Assembly: GCF_900100975.1 (NCBI RefSeq)
Contig: NZ_FNFX01000001.1
Span: 251,820 to 315,819, forward strand
Direction of reading: 5' to 3'
Source: Methylophilus rhizosphaerae
GTDB taxonomy: Bacteria > Pseudomonadota > Gammaproteobacteria > Burkholderiales > Methylophilaceae
DNA: 64,000 nucleotides
The position numbers were made by a program, and so were the translations under genes. A model generated the notes under the pieces. The model had not been told where the DNA came from. It searched no databases and saw nothing but the letters and a program-made list of their open reading frames with translations. This document shows positions 45,094 to 54,380 of this stretch, piece after piece (position 1 is the stretch's first letter; each line of letters opens with the position of its first letter).

Positions 45094-47046
45094 TTAAGGC
45101 TGGCTACTGCCAGTCTCTGTACTGTTCATGATCTGTGCGCCAAACCCGCCATCGTTCAGGACATTGCTGCTTTGCCGGGATTCCGGCGTCACCACCGGCG
45201 CTGGCGGGGTTGTCTCGGCGGCAGGGGCCGCACGCACATTGCCTGCACCCAGCGGATTGGCCGCAGCCGCCACGCCGGAAGGAATCAGGCTGTACACCGC
45301 ATTGGCCGGGCTGATATTGTGCATGATACGTGGGGTAATCAGCAGCACAATTTCGTTCTTGCGCTTGTCCTGGTTATCATTGCTGAATAACTTGCCGATA
45401 ATGGGCAGACTACCTAGCCCGGGCACTTTGCGGCGGACCTTCTGTTCATCGTCCCGGAACAGGCCCGCCAGGATCTGGGTTTCGTTATTGCGTAACTGCA
45501 AGGTGGTATTGGCGTTGCGGCTGCCTATGGTATAGGCGACCACGCCACTGCTGGTGGTCACCTGGTCGGTGATATTGCTGACCTCCATTCCCACCTTGAT
45601 GCTGACCTGGTCCTGCATCTGGATGACCGGTTCCACATCCAGCTTGATCCCCACTTCGATATAGTTCACATTCTGGCTGACAAAGCCCTGGGCACTGGCC
45701 ACACTGGTGAGTACCGGGATTTTGTCACCGACATGAATCTTGGCGTGGTCACGGTTTTTCACCCGGATCTTGGGGCTGGCCAGGAGATTGGTATCCGTGT
45801 CCTGATGCAGCAGGTTGAGCACAATGGCAGGATCATTAATGCTGAACACGCCCAGGTTACCATTGAAATTGCGCAGTTCGGTCAGGCTCAGGCTGCCCGG
45901 CTGTGGCTGACCGGCGTTCCCGATGGCATTGCCCTGTACCCCGACACCGATCTGGCTTGGATACTGGATCCCCAGGTTTTCCAGGTTGCGCCGGTTGATC
46001 TCCATCACCTCGACTTCGAGCATGACTTCGGGTTCATTCAGGTCTTGCGAGGCAATCAGTTTTTCCGCGACTTTAATCCTGTCCATGGTATCGCGGATCA
46101 CCAGCGTATTCAGTTTCTCATCAATATAGAGGTCACTGGCGCGCAAGACCGTTTTCATCATGTTCAGGGCCCGCTTGGCATCCATGTGGGTCAGGTAAAA
46201 ACTGCGTACAAACAGCTCTTCATACTGGGCGGCACGTGACATGGGGTAAATCAGCAAGGTATTGCTGTTCAGCACCTTCTTGCCCAGTTGGTGACTGGTC
46301 AGGATCACATCCAGTGCCTGCTCCACCGGAGTGTCCCGCAGCAACACATTGACACGGATGCCCTCGTTCAGCTCCTGGTCGAACGAAAAATTCAGGTCTC
46401 CCGCCTTGCCCAGGTACTCAAACGCACTCTTGATAGGCGTATTTTTCAGTTCAAGCGTGACTTTCTTTTTAAGTGAAGACTGCAGCGGCCGTACCACACC
46501 ACTACGTTCGGATTTTTGTTGCTCCAGTTCCTCAAACAGTTTTCGCGCCTCGGCATGCGCAGGTTGTTCTGCCAGTATGCTGCGCAACGTGAATTCCGCA
46601 CCGGCAAAATCCTCAGCCGCAATAGCGGTTTTTACCTGCGCAATCTGGGCATCATGCGCACGCGCCTGTTGCACTTTCTGCAGGCCATCTACCGCCAGCC
46701 GGCTATTGGGCGCAGCCTGCAATACCTGCTGATAGGCGCGGGTGGCATCATCATACTGCTGCGCCTCCCGCAGGTTATCCGCCTGCTGGACCTGTTTTTG
46801 CAGTTTCCTCTCCTGTAACAGCGCCAGCCAGTTCTTATATTGCGGCTGGCGCGGATTTCGTTCCACCAGCGGTTGCAGCAACTGGATGGCTTCATCCTCC
46901 TGCCCGCGGGCGGCATAAAGCCTGGCCTGCTCAAGGTTTGCATCATCCGCGGTATTGGCCGGCAGGTAACCGCAACCGGCTAACAGCAACCCCAATGTGC
47001 AGACGTGTACCCATTGCCTTTGTTTTTGCTTTAATTGTTTTTTCAA
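45094..47046 (-). CDS. Secretin lipoprotein (GspD/MshL/PilQ family)
   Basis: A 650-residue outer-membrane secretin. TTG start (47046) overlaps the preceding stop (TTGA). N-terminal lipoprotein signal with lipobox LLAGC, TPR-like repeats (35-165), N-domains (KKVTLELKNTPIKSAFEYL; FVRSFYLTHMDAKRALNMM), and the C-terminal secretin channel (DVEPVIQMQDQVSIKVG, VPGLGSLPIIGKLFS, NEIVLLITPRIM). The TPR-secretin fusion is of the kind in MSHA-type systems. Forms the exit pore for the type II-like machine. Confidence 0.92.
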   Translation of the reverse strand: MKKQLKQKQRQWVHVCTLGLLLAGCGYLPANTADDANLEQARLYAARGQEDEAIQLLQPLVERNPRQPQYKNWLALLQERKLQKQVQQADNLREAQQYDDATRAYQQVLQAAPNSRLAVDGLQKVQQARAHDAQIAQVKTAIAAEDFAGAEFTLRSILAEQPAHAEARKLFEELEQQKSERSGVVRPLQSSLKKKVTLELKNTPIKSAFEYLGKAGDLNFSFDQELNEGIRVNVLLRDTPVEQALDVILTSHQLGKKVLNSNTLLIYPMSRAAQYEELFVRSFYLTHMDAKRALNMMKTVLRASDLYIDEKLNTLVIRDTMDRIKVAEKLIASQDLNEPEVMLEVEVMEINRRNLENLGIQYPSQIGVGVQGNAIGNAGQPQPGSLSLTELRNFNGNLGVFSINDPAIVLNLLHQDTDTNLLASPKIRVKNRDHAKIHVGDKIPVLTSVASAQGFVSQNVNYIEVGIKLDVEPVIQMQDQVSIKVGMEVSNITDQVTTSSGVVAYTIGSRNANTTLQLRNNETQILAGLFRDDEQKVRRKVPGLGSLPIIGKLFSNDNQDKRKNEIVLLITPRIMHNISPANAVYSLIPSGVAAAANPLGAGNVRAAPAAETTPPAPVVTPESRQSSNVLNDGGFGAQIMNSTETGSSQP

Positions 47047-47534
47047 AACACTACCCCATCGTCCAGCCTGATTTCAAAACGCTCACCAGCATGCTGCAAC
47101 ACGACTTTTTGCTGGTCGAGTGCCGCCACCTGCCACCCTTCGGCAAAGCGGTCGCCTGCCTGTAATACATATTGCTGCTGGCCATCGGTCAGGAACACCC
47201 TCCAGCGACCACCTTCCAGTAACCGGCCTGCATATTGATAAGGGTTCACCGGGGCGGCCGGTGGCGGTGCCATCGCGGCTGCCCCCGGCATGGCCAGTGC
47301 CGCAAACAGATTGACGGCAGGCCCTTCTTCGCCGCTACCAGCCTGCACCGGTACAGGCACCGATGGCATCGGGGGTGCCGTGACTGGGCTGGCGGCTGAC
47401 AAAGGCACGCTTTTTAGCGGAACGCGAGGTGATGTTGCAATCGCACTGTTCCCTGCGGACGGCTCATCCTGCCCTACCCACCAGCAGGCCAGCAATGTAC
47501 CCGTCAATGCCACCCAGACGACCCAGCGCCGCAT
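47043..47534 (-). CDS. GspC/PilP-like assembly protein
   Basis: A 163-residue bitopic protein: one N-terminal helix (WVVWVALTGTLLACWWVG), Pro/Ala-rich spacer (30-90), and a small C-terminal beta domain (YAGRLLEGGRWRVFLTDG, LQAGDRFAEGWQVAALD) of the GspC homology-region/PilP type that contacts the secretin. ATG 47534 overlaps the preceding stop (TGATG). Confidence 0.72.
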   Translation of the reverse strand: MRRWVVWVALTGTLLACWWVGQDEPSAGNSAIATSPRVPLKSVPLSAASPVTAPPMPSVPVPVQAGSGEEGPAVNLFAALAMPGAAAMAPPPAAPVNPYQYAGRLLEGGRWRVFLTDGQQQYVLQAGDRFAEGWQVAALDQQKVVLQHAGERFEIRLDDGVVF

Positions 47535-48094
47535 CACGATGCCCCTCGTTTACGCGTATACAGGTTGAACTCAATATAAGCCTCAATGCCAGGCTGCATG
47601 ACATCGGTACGTTGCAATTTGAACTGGCTGAGCGCCAGGCTGGGATAGGCCTGCAATACCTGTTGCAGGAACTGCCTGAGTGGCAGGTATTCCCCTTTAA
47701 GTGGCAGTTTGATGCGTTGGACCTTCAAAGCGGCATGCTCCAGCGGCAGTACCTGGAATTCAGCGCGCTCAAACAGCATGCCCATGGCATCTGCCTGTAC
47801 CAGGATATCCGCACTGATCTGGTCGGCCTGGTCTTCTGTCGGCCAGGTTTGCAATACTGTCGCAGCGGCAGGTGCTTTCATCTGTTCAGGCACTTGCACC
47901 TGTTTTAACGTGCGGGTGGCGGCGACATGCCGCGGTAATGACTGCAGGGCCTGCTGTAAATGCTGCTGGCTGAACCAGGTATAAGCAACCAAACCTAGCA
48001 ATAACACGTTCACTACCAGCAACGCCGTCAGCCAGCGCTGGCTGAAAATACTGCGCTGCCACAGGAAAAGCAGGCGTTGCGTCAAAATATCCAT
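47534..48094 (-). CDS. GspM/PilO-like inner-membrane assembly protein
   Basis: A 186-residue protein with one helix (WLTALLVVNVLLLGLVAYTW, near 21-40) and a periplasmic ferredoxin-like domain (VLPLEHAALKVQRIKLPLKG, YLPLRQFLQQVLQAYPSLAL). Overlaps the preceding gene by 13 bp. By family it links the platform to the periplasmic part. Confidence 0.72.
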   Translation of the reverse strand: MDILTQRLLFLWQRSIFSQRWLTALLVVNVLLLGLVAYTWFSQQHLQQALQSLPRHVAATRTLKQVQVPEQMKAPAAATVLQTWPTEDQADQISADILVQADAMGMLFERAEFQVLPLEHAALKVQRIKLPLKGEYLPLRQFLQQVLQAYPSLALSQFKLQRTDVMQPGIEAYIEFNLYTRKRGAS

Positions 48095-48603
48095 CCTGCC
48101 TCCAGCTGTACGGTGGTCATGGCCAGGCCATTCACGTCGGTAGATTCACTGGCATTCAGCTTGACATCCGCCAGCGTGGCCTGCTTTTTCAAGCGTTCCA
48201 CCAATGCCCAGCCCTGTTGGCGCTGAGGTGCCAGTACCGTCATCCGCAAGTGCTTATGCCGGGCATCCGGTGCCAGTTGCATCCAGTAGAGTTCGGGCTG
48301 GTGCACCTGCTCCAGGGTGGTTAATAACGGCAGCCAGGGCGTTTGTATAGATGCCTGGGCATCTGCCACCTCTCTAGCGACCGCCTGGCTCACTGTCCCC
48401 ATATTGCCTGCCTGCCGTGGCATGGGTGGTTGCAGGGCAGCCTGCCGTGTACGCAATTGCTGTTGCAGGGCGGCATTACCGGTATCCAGCTGGCGATAAG
48501 CACCAAACGACCCACCTGCGCACAGCAACAGGACCAGCCCCCATACGAAGATCATGGGTGCAGGCAGGCGGCCATGGGCATGGTTAAATATCAGCGGCTG
48601 CAT
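48082..48603 (-). CDS. PilN/GspL C-terminal-like protein
   Basis: A 173-residue protein with one N-terminal helix (PMIFVWGLVLLLCAGGSF) and a PilN-like periplasmic part (LEQVHQPELYWMQLAPDAR, RLKKQATLADVKL). The ATG overlaps the stop of the gene before (TGATG). Presumed partner of the PilM/GspL-like protein encoded next to it. Confidence 0.72.
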   Translation of the reverse strand: MQPLIFNHAHGRLPAPMIFVWGLVLLLCAGGSFGAYRQLDTGNAALQQQLRTRQAALQPPMPRQAGNMGTVSQAVAREVADAQASIQTPWLPLLTTLEQVHQPELYWMQLAPDARHKHLRMTVLAPQRQQGWALVERLKKQATLADVKLNASESTDVNGLAMTTVQLEAGWIF

Positions 48604-49505
48604 CAGGCCACCTTCCTGCGCAATAGCTGGTTAAATGATTCGCCCAATCCCTGCAACGGCTTGACATCGACTACGGTAAACGGCGCCAGGGTATCGCGGC
48701 TGATGCCGCTCAGCTGTGCATGCGGCAGATAAACCGGCAAGGCAGCGCGTTGCGGGTACATGACCTGCTCCCGCAACAAAACCTGCTGTAACGTCTGCCG
48801 CCAGTGCGCATCCACCGGCACATAACGAATGTGTTGCCAATCGCCATGTATAAGGCAGGCCAGCGTCAGGCTGTTTGATTCGCGGCAGACCACCCAGCCA
48901 TCCTGCCTGTTTTTTTGCCGTTGCAGCATATGCAGCGCCTGGTTGGCCGCCAGCATCCAGGCTGGGGCTATCATTCCTGGCAGCAACTGGTATTCGGCGC
49001 ACACACCCTGTAATTGGGTAATCAACGTTACCGGCAGTGCATTCACCAGCGTGTGCTGGCCGAAGCCGCCAGTGTGTGCTTCTATGTGCCAGTCCTGCAT
49101 CTCCTGGCCAAATGCCTGCTGCAAGCCATGGCGGTAATAAGCCTGCCGGTCAGCCTGGCTGCGGATTTCACTTTGCCAGGGCAATGCCAGCCAGCGCGCA
49201 TACTGGTTGGAAAGCACTACCACCACATGCCAGCGCTGCCCTGTCAGTGGCGCCAGCACATCACGCAGCGTTTGCCACAATATCTCCGGCGGCATGGCTT
49301 CCTGTGCATTGCCGGCCAGCGGATAACGCTGGTGCCCGATCAATTGCCTGGCCCTACCGGGCAACCATTGCCGTGAGAACATGAACACTTCCAGCTCATC
49401 ACAGCAAATGACCAGCCTGAGCTCCGGTGCCGTCAGTGCCTGCCACCAGCGGCGGCTGGCTGCCGGGCGGCAATCAATGCCTGGTTCAGGATAGTGATGT
49501 AACAC
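48603..49505 (-). CDS. PilM/GspL cytoplasmic-domain-like protein
   Basis: About 300 residues, no membrane segment. GTG 49505 is chosen for AGGAG at seven bases; it overlaps the end of the ATPase gene by 20 bp. Weak likeness to the actin-fold PilM/GspL cytoplasmic domain is judged from gene order and overall pattern (VVVVLSNQYARWLALPW). It would couple the ATPase to the membrane components. Confidence 0.65.
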   Translation of the reverse strand: MLHHYPEPGIDCRPAASRRWWQALTAPELRLVICCDELEVFMFSRQWLPGRARQLIGHQRYPLAGNAQEAMPPEILWQTLRDVLAPLTGQRWHVVVVLSNQYARWLALPWQSEIRSQADRQAYYRHGLQQAFGQEMQDWHIEAHTGGFGQHTLVNALPVTLITQLQGVCAEYQLLPGMIAPAWMLAANQALHMLQRQKNRQDGWVVCRESNSLTLACLIHGDWQHIRYVPVDAHWRQTLQQVLLREQVMYPQRAALPVYLPHAQLSGISRDTLAPFTVVDVKPLQGLGESFNQLLRRKVA

Positions 49506-51186
49506 GATTAATCTCCTGCAAGGTGGTTTCACCACTTTGTACTAGCGCCAGGCCTGCCTCACGCATGGAACGCGTACCTGACTCGGCCGCCAGCGCCTTG
49601 ATCTGGCTGATCGGTGCCCTGGATACAATCAACTCCCGCATACGGTCATCAAACAGCAATAATTCGGCAATGCCTTTTCGCCCCTTGTAGCCCGTGCCGT
49701 GGCACTGCCCGCAACCCTGCCCTTTTTTAAATGCATAGGTTTTCACCGTGCTGGCAGACAGCCCGGATTTCTGCAATAACTCAGCATCGGGCTGGTCATC
49801 CACCTTACAGAACGGGCAGATCACGCGCACCAGCCGCTGGGCCAGGATCACATTGACCGCAGACACGAAACTATAGGCATCCACGCCCATATTGGTGAAA
49901 CGGCCTATCACATCAAATACGTTATTGGCATGCACCGTGGTCAGCACCAGGTGCCCGGTCAGCGCAGACTGCACGGCGATCTGCGCCGTCTCGCCATCAC
50001 GGATTTCGCCGACCATGATCTTGTCCGGGTCATGGCGCAGGATGGAACGCAAGCCGCGCGCAAACGTCAGGCCTTTTTTCTCATTCACGGGGATCTGCAA
50101 TACACCGGGCAACTGGTACTCCACCGGATCTTCAATGGTGACGATCTTGTCCTGGCCCTGGTTGATCTCGGAAATCATGCCGTACAAGGTAGTAGTCTTG
50201 CCGCTACCGGTGGGGCCGGTGACCAGCAGCATGCCGTAAGGCGCCTCCGCCTGGGCACGTATCTGGCTTAACAATGCCGGGGCAAACCCCAGCACCTCCA
50301 GGCTGATGCCCTGCGCTTCACTCAGCGCCTTGCGGTCCAGTACCCGCAAGACCGCATCTTCCCCCACCACGCTGGGCATGATGGACACCCGCAGGTCGAT
50401 CTCACGCCCCAGCGCGTGCACCTTGCAACGTCCATCCTGCGGGATGCGCCGCTCGGCAATATCCAGCTCCGACATGACCTTGATACGGGAAATGGCCTGC
50501 TCCGCCTGCATTACGCCATTGAGCCCGCCTACTTCATTGAGTACGCCATCAATACGGTATTTCACGCGCAGGCCATGGATGGTCGATTCGAGATGGATGT
50601 CGCTGGCACCGGCCTTCAGTGCATCATATAAAGTGGAACGCACAAAGCGCACCACCGGGCTGCTGTCTTCGCTGATGGACTTGAGTGACAGTTCTTCCAC
50701 CGGCACATCTTCTTCGCTGGCAACGCCTTCGCCCGTGTGCACCTGATCCAGCGCGCGCATTTGTGCCTCGTGGAACTGCAGGCAAGTGGCAATATCATGG
50801 CGGTGTGCCAGGCACCATTGCACCGGCAGGCGCACCCGGCTTTGTAAGCGTGTTTGCAGACCTTCATCAAACGGATTGGCAATCACCAGGTGCAAACAGC
50901 CAGTTTCTGCCTGCATCAATATGGCCTGCTGCGTGACCGCCTCGTTAAACCCCAGCAGGTCGAATACCGGCTGCATGGCATGCAATTCCAGCGCGTTCAG
51001 GATGGGGTAATGCATCAGTTGGCCGAGCGCCTGCACAAAGGCATCCGGTGCCAGGCCGGACAATTCTTCCAGGATCTCCATCAGTGGCCGTTTACTTTGA
51101 GCGGCCAGCGCTTGTGCCTGCGGCAATAGCTCAACAGCTAGTGGCGACATCGCTGCCTGCTGCGTCGGCAAATCCTGCATATTCAT
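49486..51186 (-). CDS. gspE: Type II secretion/pilus assembly ATPase (GspE family)
   Basis: A 566-residue hexameric ATPase: N-terminal GspE_N region (1-150), Walker A GPTGSGKTTT near 322, Asp box (IVTIEDPVEYQL), Walker B (IMVGEIRDGETA), His box (TGHLVLTTVHAN), and a tetracysteine zinc motif (CPFC near 458, CGQC near 490). Drives pseudopilus assembly from the cytosolic face. Thirty bases after the gspF start side; co-directional with all neighbours. Confidence 0.95.
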   Translation of the reverse strand: MNMQDLPTQQAAMSPLAVELLPQAQALAAQSKRPLMEILEELSGLAPDAFVQALGQLMHYPILNALELHAMQPVFDLLGFNEAVTQQAILMQAETGCLHLVIANPFDEGLQTRLQSRVRLPVQWCLAHRHDIATCLQFHEAQMRALDQVHTGEGVASEEDVPVEELSLKSISEDSSPVVRFVRSTLYDALKAGASDIHLESTIHGLRVKYRIDGVLNEVGGLNGVMQAEQAISRIKVMSELDIAERRIPQDGRCKVHALGREIDLRVSIMPSVVGEDAVLRVLDRKALSEAQGISLEVLGFAPALLSQIRAQAEAPYGMLLVTGPTGSGKTTTLYGMISEINQGQDKIVTIEDPVEYQLPGVLQIPVNEKKGLTFARGLRSILRHDPDKIMVGEIRDGETAQIAVQSALTGHLVLTTVHANNVFDVIGRFTNMGVDAYSFVSAVNVILAQRLVRVICPFCKVDDQPDAELLQKSGLSASTVKTYAFKKGQGCGQCHGTGYKGRKGIAELLLFDDRMRELIVSRAPISQIKALAAESGTRSMREAGLALVQSGETTLQEINRVTSLS

Positions 51187-51216
51187 CCTATGGCCACCTT
51201 CACTCCCTGGCGCTGA

Positions 51217-52407
51217 TTACTCGATCGCGCCAGCCAATTCAAAAATCGGCATATACATCAATACCACCACCAGCCCGACAATCAGACCGATCACCACCAT
51301 CAATGCCGGCTCCAGCAATTTGCTAAGCCATTCAACCCGACGCGCAGTATCCTCATCATAAAAAACACCTATGCGCCCCAGCATCTCATCCAGCTGGCCG
51401 GACTTTTCCCCGACGCGCAGCATCCGGTTGGCAATCGAAGTCGTCAGCCCGTGAGATTCCATGGAAGAGGACAACGGCTTCCCCTCCCGCACCTCGCCAA
51501 TCACTTTCTGCAACGCTCGTTGCAATTCCTGCGGCAGCAGAGATTGCACCATTCCCAACGCGGTCAGCAAGGGAATTCCTCCCTGTAACAACATACCCAG
51601 CGTGCGGTAAAAACGCGCCAGCTGGTAAATACGCAAAGCCTCTCCCAGGCTGGGGATTTTCCATACCTGCTGCATCACCCATGCCTTGCTGGCCGGGCGG
51701 GAGAACACCAGCCACAACAGCATTGCCATGCCCAGCGTGCCCATCAGCACCACCTCGCCATGGCCCTGCAGCAATTGTCCCCAGCGCAGCAACATCCTGC
51801 TGGCCCACGGCAGCTTATCGCCGCCACTTTCATAAATCGTACTGAACCGCGGCACGACATAACCGAGCAGGAACAGCACCACCAGCCCGCCAACCGCCAT
51901 CAGCAAAACAGGGTAAATAGAAGCAGAAATGATTTTTTTGCGGATCGCCTCCACCTGCGCCTGGTAAGCCACATGGCGCCGCAGGGCCTGCACCATATCG
52001 CCGGTACGCTCACTGGCCCGGATCAGGGCCACATACAGCGGACTGAATACCGAAGGCTGCAACGCCAGTGCCTGCGAAAGCGGCAAGCCTTCGTACAAGG
52101 CAGTACGCAGCCTGGTCAGCACGGCACGTGCATGATCCTGCTGTTCTTTTTCCGCCAGGCCTTCAATCGCCTCAATCAGGCTGAGGCCGGATTCCAGCAG
52201 CGCCAGCAACTCCTGGCTGAACAAACTCAGGTTGAAGGTTTGCGCCTTGAGTGGCCAAGCAGGCAACCAGCGGCCCTGCGCCTGTCGCACCTGCAACACG
52301 CCATAGCCCTGGGCCTGAACCTGCTGGCAGGCAGACTGCCGATCCGTGGCTTCCAGCGTCAGCCAGCTGACCTGCGTCCCCTGCATGACCTTGAGTTCAA
52401 ACTTCAT
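51217..52407 (-). CDS. gspF: Type II secretion platform protein (GspF family)
   Basis: A 396-residue inner-membrane platform. N-terminal cytosolic part (MKFELKVMQGTQVSWL), two GspF repeats (LFSQELLALLESGLSLIEAI and ARFYRTLGMLLQGGIPLLTAL) with membrane segments near 170, 220 and 370. ATG 52407 selected at the family start; the frame opens 31 codons earlier. Confidence 0.93.
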   Translation of the reverse strand: MKFELKVMQGTQVSWLTLEATDRQSACQQVQAQGYGVLQVRQAQGRWLPAWPLKAQTFNLSLFSQELLALLESGLSLIEAIEGLAEKEQQDHARAVLTRLRTALYEGLPLSQALALQPSVFSPLYVALIRASERTGDMVQALRRHVAYQAQVEAIRKKIISASIYPVLLMAVGGLVVLFLLGYVVPRFSTIYESGGDKLPWASRMLLRWGQLLQGHGEVVLMGTLGMAMLLWLVFSRPASKAWVMQQVWKIPSLGEALRIYQLARFYRTLGMLLQGGIPLLTALGMVQSLLPQELQRALQKVIGEVREGKPLSSSMESHGLTTSIANRMLRVGEKSGQLDEMLGRIGVFYDEDTARRVEWLSKLLEPALMVVIGLIVGLVVVLMYMPIFELAGAIE

Positions 52408-52430
52408 GCCTGTGCGCTTCCTTGGCCAGG

Positions 52431-52859
52431 TTATTGCCAGCTGCTGATATCGCTGTCGGCATCCTGGCCGCCCGCCGTGCCATCGCTGCCCAGGGTCCAC
52501 ACATCGTAATCGCCGTGCTCACCTGGATAGCGGTATAGATACTGGCGCCCCCAGGGGTCAGCCGGCACGCCTTTGGCCAGGTATGGCCCTTGCCATTTCG
52601 GCTCGTTGTCAGGGTTGCGGTTGAGCGCTGCCAACCCCTGCTCGGTGGTGGGGTAATGCCCGATATCCAGCCGGTAAAGATCCAGCGCATGAGCCAGTGC
52701 CGTAATTTGTGCCTTGGCCGTCTTGGTCTCCGATTTACCAATCTGGGCAAAATACTTGGGCCCGACATACCCGGCCAGCAAGCCAATAATCACCATCACC
52801 ACCAGCAACTCCAGCAAGGTGAATCCCGCCTGCCTGCCTTGTTTCAATCTATGTTTCAT
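52431..52859 (-). CDS. gspG: Major pseudopilin GspG
   Basis: A 142-residue prepilin with leader and motif QAG-FTLLELLVVMVIIGLLAG, then the signature GspG features YFAQIGKSETKTAKAQI, YPTTEQGLAAL and the calcium-loop-like WGRQYLYRYPGEHGDYDVWTLG. Ten bases after the tolC-like stop, tying the type I and type II modules into one run. Confidence 0.94.
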   Translation of the reverse strand: MKHRLKQGRQAGFTLLELLVVMVIIGLLAGYVGPKYFAQIGKSETKTAKAQITALAHALDLYRLDIGHYPTTEQGLAALNRNPDNEPKWQGPYLAKGVPADPWGRQYLYRYPGEHGDYDVWTLGSDGTAGGQDADSDISSWQ

Positions 52860-52868
52860 CTTCTTTCC

Positions 52869-54380
52869 TTATTTGCCGGGAATAAATAACTGGCTGACGC
52901 GGTTGAGCGCTTCCAGTGTCAGCAGGCCGCTACTGAACTGCAGATTGGCCCAGTCACTGATCAGGCTGTAATAAGCCTTGGTCAGCGACAATTGATTGGT
53001 AAACAGTTTTTGCTGCGCATCCAGCACTTCGTGATTGGTCTTAAACCCGGCCAGGAAACCTTTCTGGGTACCATCCAGCGCCACTCTGGCCGACTGGACC
53101 GCCTGCCGGTAGGCATTAATGGCCTGCTGCTGCGCCAGCAGGCTTTGGTAATATTTGCGCACATTGAACTCGATCTCGCGCGACTTGGCCGTCATGCTTT
53201 CTTCGCTGGCGGTCAAGCGGCTGGCACTCTGGCGCACATTGGCGTTGACATAGCCGCCGGCGAACAACGGTACATTCATCTGCAAGGCAATGGTGGTGGT
53301 ATCAAAGCGCGAGCCCAGCGTATTGTTACTGTCGTTCTCGCTATAGGAGCGTATGCCGACCAGGTCCAGCGTGGGGTAATGCCCGGCCTGTTTTTTCTCT
53401 ACATCTTTCCTGGCGACCTCAATCTCGGCATTAGCCGCCGCCAGTTCAGGGTGGTGTTGCCTGGCCAGCGCCAGCCAGCGATCCAGCGGATACTCAGCGC
53501 CCGTGAATGTATTGAGTCCGTCCACCACCAGCCCGGCAGACAACGGCGTAGCCACGCCCGTTAGTATCTGCAGGCTTTGCTGGTTGGAAAGCAGGTCATT
53601 CGCTGCCTGGATTTCCTCTGCCCTGGCCACATCCAGGTTCGATTGCGCCTCACTCACTTCAACCACGGTACCGCTGCCGTGGCGATAACGTTGCTCTGCC
53701 TGCTGCAATTGCTGGCTCACTGCCTCGATCTTGCTTTGCTGCAAACTGACCCTTTCCTGCGAATACAGGGTTTCCAGGTAAACCGACACCAGTTTGAGGA
53801 TCAGCTTGGCATTCTCCTGCGCCAGCAAAGACTCCTGCTCACTGACATAGGATTTGGCACCACCATAAATGGCCATGGTTTCCTTATTGAACAAAGGCTG
53901 CCTGACGCTCAGGTTATAGTTCTGCAGGGTATAGTTCAGGTCGCTGTTGACTGCGCCTATGCTGGTTTGGGTCGTGCGGTCGGTGTCGCCTTTCCCGCGC
54001 ATCAACCCCAATTGCACTTTCGGATAGAACAGCGCTTTGGCCTTGGTCAACTCTTCCCGCTCGGCTTCGGTATTGGCCAGCGCCGCACGGTAATCCGCGT
54101 TATGCGTCACCGCCAGCTGATACAGCGCATTCAGGTCTTCCTGCGCCTGCGTTTGCGCTTGTGTTTGCAAGGCCAGGCACGGCATCACACAGCACAGTAC
54201 CGCATAGGCGTTCAATCTATGCCACATCCGCATAAGGAAACCCGGAATCAGTGATCTAGCGAGATGAAGTGCAAGGCGCACGGCACGCAGGAAGCAAGAC
54301 AGTACATAGAGTACGGCTTGCTTACGAGTACCGCGCAACGCCGCAATTCGCTCGCGCAGACATTGATGACGTGTTTCCAT
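52869..54380 (-). CDS. TolC-family outer-membrane channel
   Basis: About 503 residues. The TolC/OEP repeats are clear (LYQLAVTHNADYRAALANTEAE, VYLETLYSQERV, YRHGSGTVVEVSEAQSNLDVA, and the second copy after 320). The ATG at 54380 overlaps the HlyD stop (TAATG) and has AAGGA six bases upstream, but this puts about 49 basic residues, encoded by a palindromic repeat, before the apparent signal peptide (MRMWHRLNAYAVLCCVMPCLA). ATG 54233 would give a normal precursor but has no Shine-Dalgarno. Exit duct of the type I system. Confidence 0.88.
   Translation of the reverse strand: METRHQCLRERIAALRGTRKQAVLYVLSCFLRAVRLALHLARSLIPGFLMRMWHRLNAYAVLCCVMPCLALQTQAQTQAQEDLNALYQLAVTHNADYRAALANTEAEREELTKAKALFYPKVQLGLMRGKGDTDRTTQTSIGAVNSDLNYTLQNYNLSVRQPLFNKETMAIYGGAKSYVSEQESLLAQENAKLILKLVSVYLETLYSQERVSLQQSKIEAVSQQLQQAEQRYRHGSGTVVEVSEAQSNLDVARAEEIQAANDLLSNQQSLQILTGVATPLSAGLVVDGLNTFTGAEYPLDRWLALARQHHPELAAANAEIEVARKDVEKKQAGHYPTLDLVGIRSYSENDSNNTLGSRFDTTTIALQMNVPLFAGGYVNANVRQSASRLTASEESMTAKSREIEFNVRKYYQSLLAQQQAINAYRQAVQSARVALDGTQKGFLAGFKTNHEVLDAQQKLFTNQLSLTKAYYSLISDWANLQFSSGLLTLEALNRVSQLFIPGK
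54259..54355. repeat. 97-bp imperfect palindrome between hlyD-like and tolC-like genes
   Basis: Two arms of about 46 bp meet at a 5-base centre (GTAC-ATAGA-GTAC). Outer ends are GCGAG and CTCGC, and AAGCAAG/CTTGCTT flank the centre. It looks like an interspersed REP/BIME-like element, though no second copy is in this window. Confidence 0.55.
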
